Positions 8,334 through 16,744 of a stretch of DNA of 64,000 nucleotides are shown piece after piece. Source of the stretch: Desulfosarcina widdelii (GTDB lineage: Bacteria; Desulfobacterota; Desulfobacteria; Desulfobacterales; Desulfosarcinaceae); assembly GCF_009688965.1 (NCBI RefSeq), contig NZ_AP021875.1, positions 4,216,001 to 4,280,000 on the forward strand. The letters run 5' to 3'. The notes below the pieces were generated by a model. That model saw only the letters and a program-made list of their open reading frames with translations. It was not told where the DNA came from and did no database searches. The translations under genes were made by a program, and so were the position numbers. The first letter of the stretch is position 1, and each line of letters begins with the position of its first letter.

Positions 8334-10130
8334 ATGATCGGCAGCATAAACGGCAAGCCTGTGGAATTTTCCGAAAACGAGACAATCCTTCAGGTGGCCA
8401 AACGCAATGGCCACTTTATCCCCACCCTTTGCGAAATGGCCGACCTGGACCACACGCCGGGCACCTGCCGGGTCTGCCTGGTGGAAATTCAGCGCCGCAA
8501 CGGCTCCGGGCCGCAGGTGGTGACCTCGTGCAACACACCCATGGAAGAGGGCATGGCGGTGCTCACGCGGACCCCGGCCCTGCGCGAACAGCAGCGGCTT
8601 CAGGTGGAACTGCTTTTGGCCGACCACAACCAGGACTGTGCCGTGTGCATTCGCCACGGCAACTGCGAACTTCAGGATGTGGCCCAGTTCGTCGGCCTTC
8701 AGCAGTCCCGCTACCACTATCCTCATTTTTACGAACAGCGCACCCGGGACGACTCTTCGGCGGCCATCGTCCGCGATATGAGCAAATGCATCCGCTGCCT
8801 GCGGTGCGTCAAGGTGTGCCGGGAAATCCAGGGCACGGACGCCCTGGTGATCACCGAAAAGGGGCTGGCCACCGAAATCAGCATCCGCGACAGCCTGCCC
8901 CTGGGCAGTTCGGACTGTGTGGCCTGCGGTCAGTGCATTCTGGTTTGCCCGGTGGGGGCGCTGGCCGAGCGGGACGACACCGAAACGGTGATCGACTATC
9001 TCTACGACCCGCGGATTGTCACCGTCTTCCAGTTCGCCCCGGCCATTCGGGTGGCTTTGGGAGAGGCCTTTCGCATGCCCCCCGGCGAGAATGTCGAAGG
9101 CCAGATCGTCACGGCTCTGAAGCATCTGGGGGCCGATGTGGTGTTGGACACCAATTTTACAGCCGATCTGGTTATCATGGAGGAGGGCACCGAACTGCTG
9201 CACCGCATCGAAAAAGGCGGGACGCTGCCCATGTTCACCTCCTGCTGTCCTGGCTGGATCAACTTCGCCGAGAAGAATTTCCCGGAGATCCTGCCCCACA
9301 TCTCCACCACCCGCTCCCCCCAGCAATGCTTCGGCTCCATGGCCAAAACTTACCTGGCCGAGGGGATGGGCATCGATCCCAAAACCATGCGGGTGATTTC
9401 CATCATGCCCTGCACGGCCAAAAAAGAGGAGGCCAAGCGCCCAGAATTTCTCAATAAGGGTACTCCGGATGTGGATGTGGTGCTGACCACCAGGGAATTT
9501 GCCCGACTGCTGGAGCGGGAGGGGGTGGATCTTTCGACCTTGGAGCCGTCGGCCTACGACAATCCATGGATGGGGGATTACACCGGCGCCGCGGCCATCT
9601 TCGGAACGACGGGCGGCGTGATGGAAGCGGCCCTGCGCACGGTTCATAAGGTGGTCACCGGCGACGAACTGGAGGGAATCGAATTTCAGCCGGTGCGCGG
9701 CAACGAAAAAGTTCGCGAAGCAAAAGTCGATTTGCAAAACGGCTCGCATCCCGTCAAGGTAGCCGTGGCCCACAGCCTCAAGGCGGCCCGGCATATGGCG
9801 GAAATGGTCCTGGCGGGCGAGGCGCCCTATCACTTTATCGAGATCATGGCCTGCCCGGGCGGGTGCATGGGCGGCGGCGGTCAGCCACGCAGCAAGAAGG
9901 CCTACCAGGCCAGTTGGCAGGAGCGGCAAAACGCCCTGTACGCCATCGACCGGCAGCGGTCAGTGCGCCAGTCCCACAACAACCCGCTCATCGAAAAGAT
10001 TTACGACGACTTTTTGGAAGAACCCAATTCCCACAAGGCCCATGATCTGCTCCACACGACGTATCGGAAGCGCAAGCGAACCATTAAGCATACCATGAAA
10101 GAGATCTGGCAGGAGATCGAGGCCCGGTAA
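8334..10130 (+). CDS. hydA: [FeFe] hydrogenase catalytic subunit HydA
   Basis: HydA reduces protons or oxidises H2 at the H-cluster. The domain order is a 2Fe-2S ferredoxin (1-75), the His-ligated 4Fe-4S segment with CAVCIRHGNCELQ, a two-cluster ferredoxin (CIRCLRCVKVC; CVACGQCILVCP), then the H-cluster domain. All three signatures are present: TSCCPGW with the proton-relay Cys (near 302-308), MPCTAKKEEA, and MACPGGCMGGGGQP. The C-terminal small-subunit-like region is fused. Both ATG 8328 and ATG 8334 are in frame. AAGGAG ends only 1 nt before the first and 7 nt before the second, so I use 8334 (598 aa). All catalytic residues look intact. Confidence 0.95.
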   Translation: MIGSINGKPVEFSENETILQVAKRNGHFIPTLCEMADLDHTPGTCRVCLVEIQRRNGSGPQVVTSCNTPMEEGMAVLTRTPALREQQRLQVELLLADHNQDCAVCIRHGNCELQDVAQFVGLQQSRYHYPHFYEQRTRDDSSAAIVRDMSKCIRCLRCVKVCREIQGTDALVITEKGLATEISIRDSLPLGSSDCVACGQCILVCPVGALAERDDTETVIDYLYDPRIVTVFQFAPAIRVALGEAFRMPPGENVEGQIVTALKHLGADVVLDTNFTADLVIMEEGTELLHRIEKGGTLPMFTSCCPGWINFAEKNFPEILPHISTTRSPQQCFGSMAKTYLAEGMGIDPKTMRVISIMPCTAKKEEAKRPEFLNKGTPDVDVVLTTREFARLLEREGVDLSTLEPSAYDNPWMGDYTGAAAIFGTTGGVMEAALRTVHKVVTGDELEGIEFQPVRGNEKVREAKVDLQNGSHPVKVAVAHSLKAARHMAEMVLAGEAPYHFIEIMACPGGCMGGGGQPRSKKAYQASWQERQNALYAIDRQRSVRQSHNNPLIEKIYDDFLEEPNSHKAHDLLHTTYRKRKRTIKHTMKEIWQEIEAR

Positions 10131-10152
10131 GGAATTTCAAGGCGGCAAAACG

Positions 10153-11625
10153 ATGAACCAACTCAACACCCGCATAGAAACAGACGTGCTGGGCAGCGTG
10201 GAGATTGCCGCCGAAGCCCTGTTCGGCATCCACGCCTGGCGCGCCAGGGAGAACTTCCCCAATACGGACCGGTTTTCCCAGCACTGGTATCAAGCCGTCG
10301 GGACGGTGAAGCTGGCCTGCTACAACACGATCGAACGGTTCCAGAATGCCGTTGAGAAGAAGTTTGGAAAAGCGACGACTATTAAAATGATGGCGCAGGA
10401 AAAAATCGAGGCCCTGCAGGAAGCGGCCAGGGAGGTAATTCAGGGAAAACATTTCGAGGGGTTCATCGTGCCGGCGGTCCAGGGCGGTGCGGGAACCAGC
10501 ATCAACATGAACGTCAACGAAATCCTGGCCAATGTGGCCCTTGGGAAGCTGGGCAAGGATCCAGGCACATATACCGAAATCGACCCCATCGAAGATGCGA
10601 ACCGCTACCAGAGCACCAACGACGTCATCCCCACAGCCTTGCACGTGGCCTGTATGCAGCGATTGCCGGCATTGGAAAACCGGATCAATCTCCTGCGGCA
10701 CGAGATCGAAAAGCTGGAAGCGGCCCATCGAAACCACCTGCGGATCGCCTACACCCAAATGCAGGCAGCGGTTCCTTCTTCCCTGGGGCGTCTTTTCAGC
10801 ACCTACAACGAGGCACTGTCCCGGGACTGGTGGCGTATTTCACGGGGTCAGGAGCGGCTGAAGGTGGTGAATCTGGGCGGGAGCGCCATCGGCAGCGGAT
10901 TGGCGTCCCCCCGTTTTTTCGTCATGGAAGCGATCCGCGAACTGCAGAAATTGACCGGGCTTCCGGTTACCCGCAGCGATAACATGCACGACGCCACCTG
11001 CAACCTCGACCCGTTCGTGGAAGTCCACGGCTTTTTAACCGCCCATGCCGTTTCGCTGGAGAAAATGGTGGGCGACCTGCGGCTGCTGGCTTCCGACCTG
11101 ATCGACACCAACGATATCCGGCTGCCCCGAAAGCAGGTGGGCTCCAGCATCATGCCTGGCAAAGTCAACCCCGTCATCCCCGAGTTCGTGATCGGCTGCG
11201 CCCACAAAGTATATGCCAACGGGACCATGGTGAACGGTTTGGCGGCCCGGGGTCTTTTGGACCTCAATGCCTATCTGCCCATCATCGGGCATGCCTTCTT
11301 GGACAGCCTGGAACTGTTGATTGCCGCCAACCGGACCTTGCAGGAAAATCTGTTCTGCGGGTTGGAAATCAACGCGCAGGCTGCCGAAGAGAAGCTCTAC
11401 CGCAGCCCTTCGGTGTGCACCGCCCTGCTTCCCTATCTTGGCTATGGGAAGGCCGCGTTGCTGGCCAGTGAAATGCAACGGTCGAGCGGCTCCATTCACG
11501 AGGCCAACCAGACCCTGCAATTGATCGATCCGGAAAAACTGGAAGAACTCCTGGCCCCTTCCAATCTCTTGAAGGAAGGATTTTCCGTTCACGATCTGCT
11601 CGATGAAATGGGGGAGCGTTCATGA
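10153..11625 (+). CDS. aspA: Aspartate ammonia-lyase within the hyd cluster
   Basis: The 490-residue protein belongs to the fumarase/aspartase superfamily, with the signature GSSIMPGKVNP and the GGAGTSINMN and STNDVIPTA blocks of the active site. Aspartases deaminate L-aspartate to fumarate and ammonia. It lies between hydA and hydF, with AAGGCGG before the ATG and a 4-bp overlap into hydF, so it is co-expressed with the maturases. It may supply ammonia for the bridging amine of the H-cluster, but that is inference. Fumarase or another lyase of the superfamily is possible; the aspartase assignment over fumarase is by overall resemblance. Confidence 0.8.
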   Translation: MNQLNTRIETDVLGSVEIAAEALFGIHAWRARENFPNTDRFSQHWYQAVGTVKLACYNTIERFQNAVEKKFGKATTIKMMAQEKIEALQEAAREVIQGKHFEGFIVPAVQGGAGTSINMNVNEILANVALGKLGKDPGTYTEIDPIEDANRYQSTNDVIPTALHVACMQRLPALENRINLLRHEIEKLEAAHRNHLRIAYTQMQAAVPSSLGRLFSTYNEALSRDWWRISRGQERLKVVNLGGSAIGSGLASPRFFVMEAIRELQKLTGLPVTRSDNMHDATCNLDPFVEVHGFLTAHAVSLEKMVGDLRLLASDLIDTNDIRLPRKQVGSSIMPGKVNPVIPEFVIGCAHKVYANGTMVNGLAARGLLDLNAYLPIIGHAFLDSLELLIAANRTLQENLFCGLEINAQAAEEKLYRSPSVCTALLPYLGYGKAALLASEMQRSSGSIHEANQTLQLIDPEKLEELLAPSNLLKEGFSVHDLLDEMGERS

Positions 11626-12839
11626 GAGGCAGAGAAACCCGCCCCCATATTGGAATTTTCGGAAGAACCAATGTCGGCAAAAGTTCGTTCATCAATGCCA
11701 TCACCGGCCAGGATGTCTCCATTGTCAGCGATCTGGCGGGAACCACCACCGACCCGGTGAACAAAAGCGTCGAATTGACCGGCATTGGCCCGGTCGTATT
11801 GGTGGACACGGCCGGTCTGGACGATACCTCTCAATTGGGCGAGCTTCGCGCCAACCGAACCCGGAAAGTTCTCGAGATCATCGACGCGGCCATTTTGCTC
11901 ATCGCCGGAAACCGGGTATCCGACACGGAACAGGCGTTGATGGCCCGGTTTCAATCCGAAGCGATCCCCTTTTTACTCGTTCATAACAAAAGCGACCTCG
12001 AGCGATGGCGGAACCATGGTGCCGTATTTCCTGAAAAGACGCCGGTCCTGGATTATTCGAGTGTCTCCCATGAGGACCCCTGGCCGCTGCTTAGTAAGCT
12101 AAAACGCATCATCCCCCCTTCGGCATTTAAACGGCAAGCACTGGTCGGCGACCTGGTTGCCTATGGAGATGTCGTGATGATGATCGTGCCCATCGATCTC
12201 GAAGCCCCGGAGGGGCGCTTGATCCTGCCCCAGGTGCAGGCCATCCGCGATATTCTCGACAACGATGCCATCGCCATTGTTCTCAAGGAACGGGAAGTCG
12301 AAGTTTTTTTAAAGAAGACAAAGATCGAACCGCATCTGGTCATCACGGACAGCAGTATTTTCAACAAGGCCGACGCCATGATCCCTAAGGCGATCCCGCT
12401 GACCGGCTTCAGCGTGATGCTGGCCCGGTTTAAAGGAGATTTCGACGCCTATCTGGAAGGTACGCCGAAGATATCGGAACTGAAGGACGGCGACAAGATT
12501 CTGCTTTTGGAGTCGTGCTCGCACCACACCTCCTGCGACGACATCGGCAGGGTGAAAATTCCCCGCTGGATTTCAAACTTTACGGGCAGAAATCTCCATT
12601 TCGAAATCGTCGCTGGCCTGGACGACATTCCAGGCACGATCCAGGATTATTCCCTGGTGGTGCAATGCGGCGGTTGCATGGTTACCCGCAGGCAACTGGT
12701 CAACCGTTTACAGCCCGCACGCAGAGCCGGCATTCCAGTTACCAATTACGGCATGGCCATCGCCTACGTGCAGGGCGTTTACGAGCGCGCCGTAGCCCCT
12801 TTTGTCAAACGGGATGACTTGGAGACAGCCTATTTATAA
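11622..12839 (+). CDS. hydF: [FeFe]-hydrogenase maturation GTPase HydF
   Basis: HydF is the scaffold that receives the diiron precursor and delivers it to HydA. The 405-residue protein has an Era-like GTPase domain (GRTNVGKSS near 14-22, TTTDPV, DTAGLDD, HNKSDL), a dimerisation domain, and a C-terminal cluster domain with SCSHHTSCDDIG followed by QCGGCM. In many HydF proteins the latter reads HCGxC. Here the His is a Gln, so the exchangeable cluster ligand differs. The start overlaps aspA by ATGA. It closes the cluster; no terminator is evident before the next gene. Confidence 0.94.
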   Translation: MRGRETRPHIGIFGRTNVGKSSFINAITGQDVSIVSDLAGTTTDPVNKSVELTGIGPVVLVDTAGLDDTSQLGELRANRTRKVLEIIDAAILLIAGNRVSDTEQALMARFQSEAIPFLLVHNKSDLERWRNHGAVFPEKTPVLDYSSVSHEDPWPLLSKLKRIIPPSAFKRQALVGDLVAYGDVVMMIVPIDLEAPEGRLILPQVQAIRDILDNDAIAIVLKEREVEVFLKKTKIEPHLVITDSSIFNKADAMIPKAIPLTGFSVMLARFKGDFDAYLEGTPKISELKDGDKILLLESCSHHTSCDDIGRVKIPRWISNFTGRNLHFEIVAGLDDIPGTIQDYSLVVQCGGCMVTRRQLVNRLQPARRAGIPVTNYGMAIAYVQGVYERAVAPFVKRDDLETAYL

Positions 12840-12891
12840 AGCAGCAATTATAATGGAGTACACAGTGAACTTTTATTCAGGAGGAAAAGTC

Positions 12892-15018
12892 ATGACCGAC
12901 ACCATCGAACCGCTTTTCAGCCCGGCATCCATTGCCATCGTCGGCGCCACCAACCGGCCCAACAGCGTGGGCCAGGCCGTGATGCGCAACCTGATTCAAG
13001 GCGAATTCCAGGGGGTGCTCTACCCGGTGCACCCCAAACTGAAATCCATATACGGCGTCAAGGCCTACCCGACCCTCACCGCCATACCGGATTCGATCGA
13101 CCTGGCCGTGATTATCGTCAAGCCGGAGGTCGTGCCGGATCTGTTGGATGAGGCGAAGGGCAAAGGCGTTAAGGGCGCGGTGATCATCACCGCGGGGTTC
13201 AAGGAGATCGGCGGCAAGGGGGCCGAACTGGAGGATCAGATCAAGGCGATCGCCGCCCGCAACAACATCCGCCTGGTGGGCCCGAACTGCCTGGGAATCA
13301 TCAATACCAACAAAGACGTTCGCATGAACGCCAGTTTCGCCCGCCTGATGCCAAGACCGGGCAACATCGGCTTCATCTCCCAGTCCGGGGCCCTGTGCAC
13401 CTCGGTATTGGACTACGCCGCGGGCCGCAAGATCGGGTTCTCGAAATTCATCAGCTTTGGCAACAAGGCCGATGTCAGCGAAATCGATCTGCTGCGCTAC
13501 CTGGGCGATGATCCCGAAACCAAGGTGATCTGCATGTACCTGGAGGATCTGTCCGCCGGCCAGGAGTTCATCCGCGTGGCCAGCGAGATTTCCTGGAACA
13601 AGGGCAAGCCCATCCTGGCCGTGAAATCCGGAACGTCGTCGGAAGGGGCCAAGGCCGCCGCCTCGCACACCGGTTCCCTGGTGGGCTCGGATTCGGCCTA
13701 TGACGCCATTTTCCTGCAAAGCGGCATCCAGCGGGTGGAGGGCATCAACGAATTGTTCCACTATGCCATGGCCTTCTCGCGCCAGCCCCTGCCCAAGGGA
13801 CGGCGCATCGCCATCGTGACCAACGCCGGCGGACCGGGCATCATGGCCACCGACGCCGCCATCCGCCACGGCCTCAAGCTGGCCGCCTTTACCGACGAAA
13901 CCACCGCGGCGTTGAAGGCCAGCCTGCCGCCCACGGCCAATATCCACAACCCGGTGGACGTGATCGGCGACGCCACCCACGAGCGTTACGAAAGCGCCCT
14001 GAAAACCGTCATGCAGGACCCCAACGTGGACGGGGCCATCGTTTTGCTCACCCCCCAGGCCATGACCGACATCCTGGAAACGGCCCAGATCGTGCCCAAT
14101 GTGGCCAAGCAGACGGACAAACCCATCCTCTGTTCGTTCATGGGCATCGTGGACGTGTCCGAAGGCGTGGCCCATCTGGAGTCCAACGGCATTCCCAACT
14201 ACGTTTTCCCCGAGGCCGCCTCGCGCACCATGGCCGCCATGGTCCGTTTCGGGGAGCGTCTCAACATCGGCAACCGCGTTCCGGCTGGCTATGCCGTCCG
14301 GCGCGATGAAGTATCCCGGCTGATCAACGCAAAGCTGAACGGCAACCTGTCCTGCTATCTGCCCGAACGGGAGGCGACGGAGTTGTTGAACTGCTATGGA
14401 CTGCCCCTGCTGACCAGCCGGCTGGTATCCGATTCCACGCAGATCGCCGCTGCCATGGAAGCCATGCGTGCGCCCGTGGCCATGAAAATCGTGTCCAAGG
14501 ATATTGTTCACAAGGTGGATGCCGGCGGAGTGAAACTGAACATCACCGATGCCGACCAGGCCAAGCAGGCATTTGAGGAAATCGTGGCCAACGGGCTGCG
14601 GTTCAAAGCCGATGCCAGGATCGACGGGGTGCTGATGCAGGAGATGGCCGGCAAGGGCGTGGAGGTGATCATCGGCTGCGCCCGGGATTCCAAATTCGGG
14701 CCCATTGTCATGTTCGGCCTGGGCGGTACGCTCGTGGAAGCATTGAAGGACGTTACCTTCCGCCTGGCGCCCATGTTTATCGCCAGCGCGGAAAACATGA
14801 TCCGCTCCATTAAAACCTTTAACATTCTCCAGGGGGTGCGGGGCAATCCGCCCTCGGATCTGGGCGCCATCCGGGAGTGCATCCTGCGGGTGTCGACCCT
14901 GGTGGCCGATCATCCCGAGATCAGCGAACTGGACATCAACCCGCTGATCGTCTATCCCGAAGGCAAGGGAGCCGTGGTGGCCGACTGCCGGATCATGCTC
15001 GCGTCAAAGCAGGCCTGA
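12892..15018 (+). CDS. ADP-forming acyl-CoA/acetyl-CoA synthetase (fused alpha-beta)
   Basis: The 708-residue protein has a CoA-binding domain with FSPASIAIVGATNRP, two ligase-CoA domains carrying the catalytic His in ASHTGSLVGSD (near residue 245), and a C-terminal ATP-grasp domain (about 480-705, with MKIVSKDIVHKVDAGGVKL). Such enzymes interconvert an acyl-CoA, ADP and phosphate with the acid, CoA and ATP, giving energy conservation in fermentative or syntrophic metabolism. I start at ATG 12892 because CAGGAGGAAAAG lies just upstream; an in-frame extension from 12802 overlaps hydF and lacks a site. The substrate (acetate or another acid) is not determinable. Confidence 0.88.
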   Translation: MTDTIEPLFSPASIAIVGATNRPNSVGQAVMRNLIQGEFQGVLYPVHPKLKSIYGVKAYPTLTAIPDSIDLAVIIVKPEVVPDLLDEAKGKGVKGAVIITAGFKEIGGKGAELEDQIKAIAARNNIRLVGPNCLGIINTNKDVRMNASFARLMPRPGNIGFISQSGALCTSVLDYAAGRKIGFSKFISFGNKADVSEIDLLRYLGDDPETKVICMYLEDLSAGQEFIRVASEISWNKGKPILAVKSGTSSEGAKAAASHTGSLVGSDSAYDAIFLQSGIQRVEGINELFHYAMAFSRQPLPKGRRIAIVTNAGGPGIMATDAAIRHGLKLAAFTDETTAALKASLPPTANIHNPVDVIGDATHERYESALKTVMQDPNVDGAIVLLTPQAMTDILETAQIVPNVAKQTDKPILCSFMGIVDVSEGVAHLESNGIPNYVFPEAASRTMAAMVRFGERLNIGNRVPAGYAVRRDEVSRLINAKLNGNLSCYLPEREATELLNCYGLPLLTSRLVSDSTQIAAAMEAMRAPVAMKIVSKDIVHKVDAGGVKLNITDADQAKQAFEEIVANGLRFKADARIDGVLMQEMAGKGVEVIIGCARDSKFGPIVMFGLGGTLVEALKDVTFRLAPMFIASAENMIRSIKTFNILQGVRGNPPSDLGAIRECILRVSTLVADHPEISELDINPLIVYPEGKGAVVADCRIMLASKQA

Positions 15019-15059
15019 TCCGTTTCACCCCATCGGAAAGTGCCCAAATCGAGCGGGTC

Positions 15060-15713
15060 CTAAAATTTCAGGGCCCACTCCACCATGGCCACAAAGTGTT
15101 CAAAAAGTACCTTGGGGCGAATGCCGAACGCCTCGTGGAAATGTTGCCGGCGCATCCTGAAAATTTTCATGACCCCGAAAATCTGACCCCACAGAAGCAG
15201 CATGAGCTGTTGTGGGGTCAGATCCTTTCCGATGTTACCGATTTCCATTCCCTTTTCAATGGCGGCCGTGACCATGCGGGCCATATCGGCGGAAACCTGC
15301 TGGCACTGCGCCCGGTAGCTGTCCGGCGCAAAGGAGCCGTCGCCGTTAAGGTAGTCGAAATAGCGGCTTTCGTAGATCATGATCAGATCGAGAAACTCCG
15401 GGCTTTGAACGGAGAAATCGAAAAACGCCCGGGCCATGTCTCGCAGGCCGCTGTCGTTTGAACCGGCCTGGTCGATGGCCTTGGCCAGCGTCTCCCTCAA
15501 TTGGAACAGACCCCGCAGGACTACGGCCAGAAAAAGCTCCTCTTTGTCTCTGAAGTACAGGTAAAGGGTGCGCTTGTTGTAGCCGGCGGCATCGGCGATG
15601 GCCGGCAGGGTGGTGTTTTCGTATCCGTTCTCGAAGAAAACGGCCTGGGCCTTGTCGACGATGCGATCGCTGCGCTGCTGCTGTTCCCAAGCCTTGCGTT
15701 CCGTATTCGTCAT
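15060..15713 (-). CDS. TetR/AcrR family transcriptional regulator
   Basis: The 217-residue protein starts at ATG 15713, which has AGGAAG upstream; the longer frame from 15731 has no site. The N-terminal helix-turn-helix (TTLPAIADAAGYNKRTLYLYFRDKEELF) is typical TetR, followed by an all-helical ligand-binding domain. It is divergent from the TauE/SafE permease, with a perfect 18-bp palindrome between them, so it probably represses both. The ligand is unknown. It converges on the acyl-CoA synthetase gene, leaving 41 bp. Confidence 0.9.
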   Translation of the reverse strand: MTNTERKAWEQQQRSDRIVDKAQAVFFENGYENTTLPAIADAAGYNKRTLYLYFRDKEELFLAVVLRGLFQLRETLAKAIDQAGSNDSGLRDMARAFFDFSVQSPEFLDLIMIYESRYFDYLNGDGSFAPDSYRAQCQQVSADMARMVTAAIEKGMEIGNIGKDLTPQQLMLLLWGQIFGVMKIFRMRRQHFHEAFGIRPKVLFEHFVAMVEWALKF

Positions 15714-15724
15714 GGTTCTTCCTG

Positions 15725-15767
15725 TTGACAATACAACTCCGTGAATGATATTTCACTATAGTGAAAT
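15725..15767 (+). promoter_or_regulatory. Permease promoter with TetR-type palindromic operator
   Basis: ATTTCACTATAGTGAAAT (15750-15767) is a perfect 18-bp palindrome between the divergent TetR gene and the TauE/SafE gene. A plus-strand TTGACA (15725-15730) followed 18 nt later by TATTTC (15749-15754) would put the palindrome over the -10 region, a classic repression geometry. The binding protein is inferred from position. Confidence 0.6.
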
Positions 15768-15819
15768 TTGTTGCATCTTAATGCAATAACAAATCCCTTT
15801 GCATGTCGTCAAGGATGCG

Positions 15820-16563
15820 ATGGACGCTCCGCTTGCACTTTTTATCGCCTTTACCATCCTGGTGGCCGGTTGTGTTCGCGGCTACGGCGGATTCGGCTTC
15901 TCCATGATCACGGTGGCGGCGCTTTCCCTGGTGTTGCCGCCCGAACGCATCGTGCCGATGATATTGATACTGGAAGTGGGCGCCAGTCTGTTGCTTCTGC
16001 CCGGTGCCTGGTCCTCCGTAAATTGGTTGGCGCTTGCCTGGATGCTGCTTGGTGTTGGCATCGGGACGCCGCTGGGCGTCTGGCTGCTCGGCAATGTTTC
16101 TCCGGCTTGTATGAAAACGTCGGTGGCGGCGATCATCTTCGCCCTGGCCTTCATCCTTCGTAAAGATGTCGTCGTCAGGCGCAGACCGGGGCGTGTACAA
16201 ACCGTACTTACCGGAACGGCTTCCGGGATTCTCAATGGTGCGGCGGCCATTGGCGGACCGCCGGCCGTTCTCTTTTTTTTCTCTTCTCCGGCTGGAGCCA
16301 CCGTATCCAGGGCGTCGCTGATCGCTTATTTCCTGTTGACGGACATTCTGGCCGCCGGCACCTGCCTGGCCGCCGGATTGATGACCGTCGATCATGCCCG
16401 CCAGGCCCTGTTGATGCTCGTTCCCATGGCGGTTGGGTTGCTTGCCGGCCAGCGAATGTTTCACCGCACTTCCGAAACGGTTTTCCGTAAGCGGGTCTTG
16501 CTTTGCCTGATGGGACTGTCCGTGCTGACACTGATAAAGGCACTATGGGAAATGGCTTCGTAG
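15820..16563 (+). CDS. TauE/SafE family anion permease
   Basis: The 247-residue membrane protein has about seven to eight hydrophobic segments. The two family repeats are visible as GCVRGYGGFGFSM and, later, GILNGAAAIGGPPAVLF. Members export or import sulfite, sulfoacetate and other small anions. The ATG at 15820 is preferred over 15799 because AAGGA sits 4 nt upstream of it. It is transcribed divergently from the TetR gene and probably controlled by it. The substrate is unknown. Confidence 0.85.
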   Translation: MDAPLALFIAFTILVAGCVRGYGGFGFSMITVAALSLVLPPERIVPMILILEVGASLLLLPGAWSSVNWLALAWMLLGVGIGTPLGVWLLGNVSPACMKTSVAAIIFALAFILRKDVVVRRRPGRVQTVLTGTASGILNGAAAIGGPPAVLFFFSSPAGATVSRASLIAYFLLTDILAAGTCLAAGLMTVDHARQALLMLVPMAVGLLAGQRMFHRTSETVFRKRVLLCLMGLSVLTLIKALWEMAS

Positions 16564-16569
16564 TGTTTA

Positions 16570-16696
16570 TCCAGAAATGGCCAATTTGCCCGATATCTTT
16601 GTTGCGCGAAAAATTTACTCCTCGGAATATCAACCATATACCTGCGGGTAAATTTTCCTTGCGCCTCGATCTCGACCAAATTTGCCTATTTCTGGA
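16570..16696. repeat. 127-bp imperfect inverted repeat
   Basis: The ends TCCAGAAAT (16570) and ATTTCTGGA (to 16696) are perfectly complementary. The match continues inward with small gaps: CCAATTTG against CAAATTTG, then GCGCGAAAAATTTACTC against GGGTAAATTTTCCTTGCGC. The transcript could fold into one long hairpin. It fills almost the whole spacer between the permease and the PLP enzyme. It resembles a REP/MITE-type element; no other copy was seen in this window. Confidence 0.5.
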
Positions 16697-16744
16697 CAGA
16701 CACAAAGATGAGAAACTGATTTATCTGAAAAAATGGAGTGAACC

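Noticed and set aside
7614-9929. Very long open antisense frame across the flavoprotein and hydA genes (771 codons)
   Set aside because: It lies opposite two clearly coding genes, has no recognisable motif, and is rich in His/Gly/Gln as expected for the complement of a high-GC coding strand.
12877-14913. Long antisense frame opposite the acyl-CoA synthetase
   Set aside because: Same reasoning: composition is that of a shadow frame and the plus-strand gene is intact.
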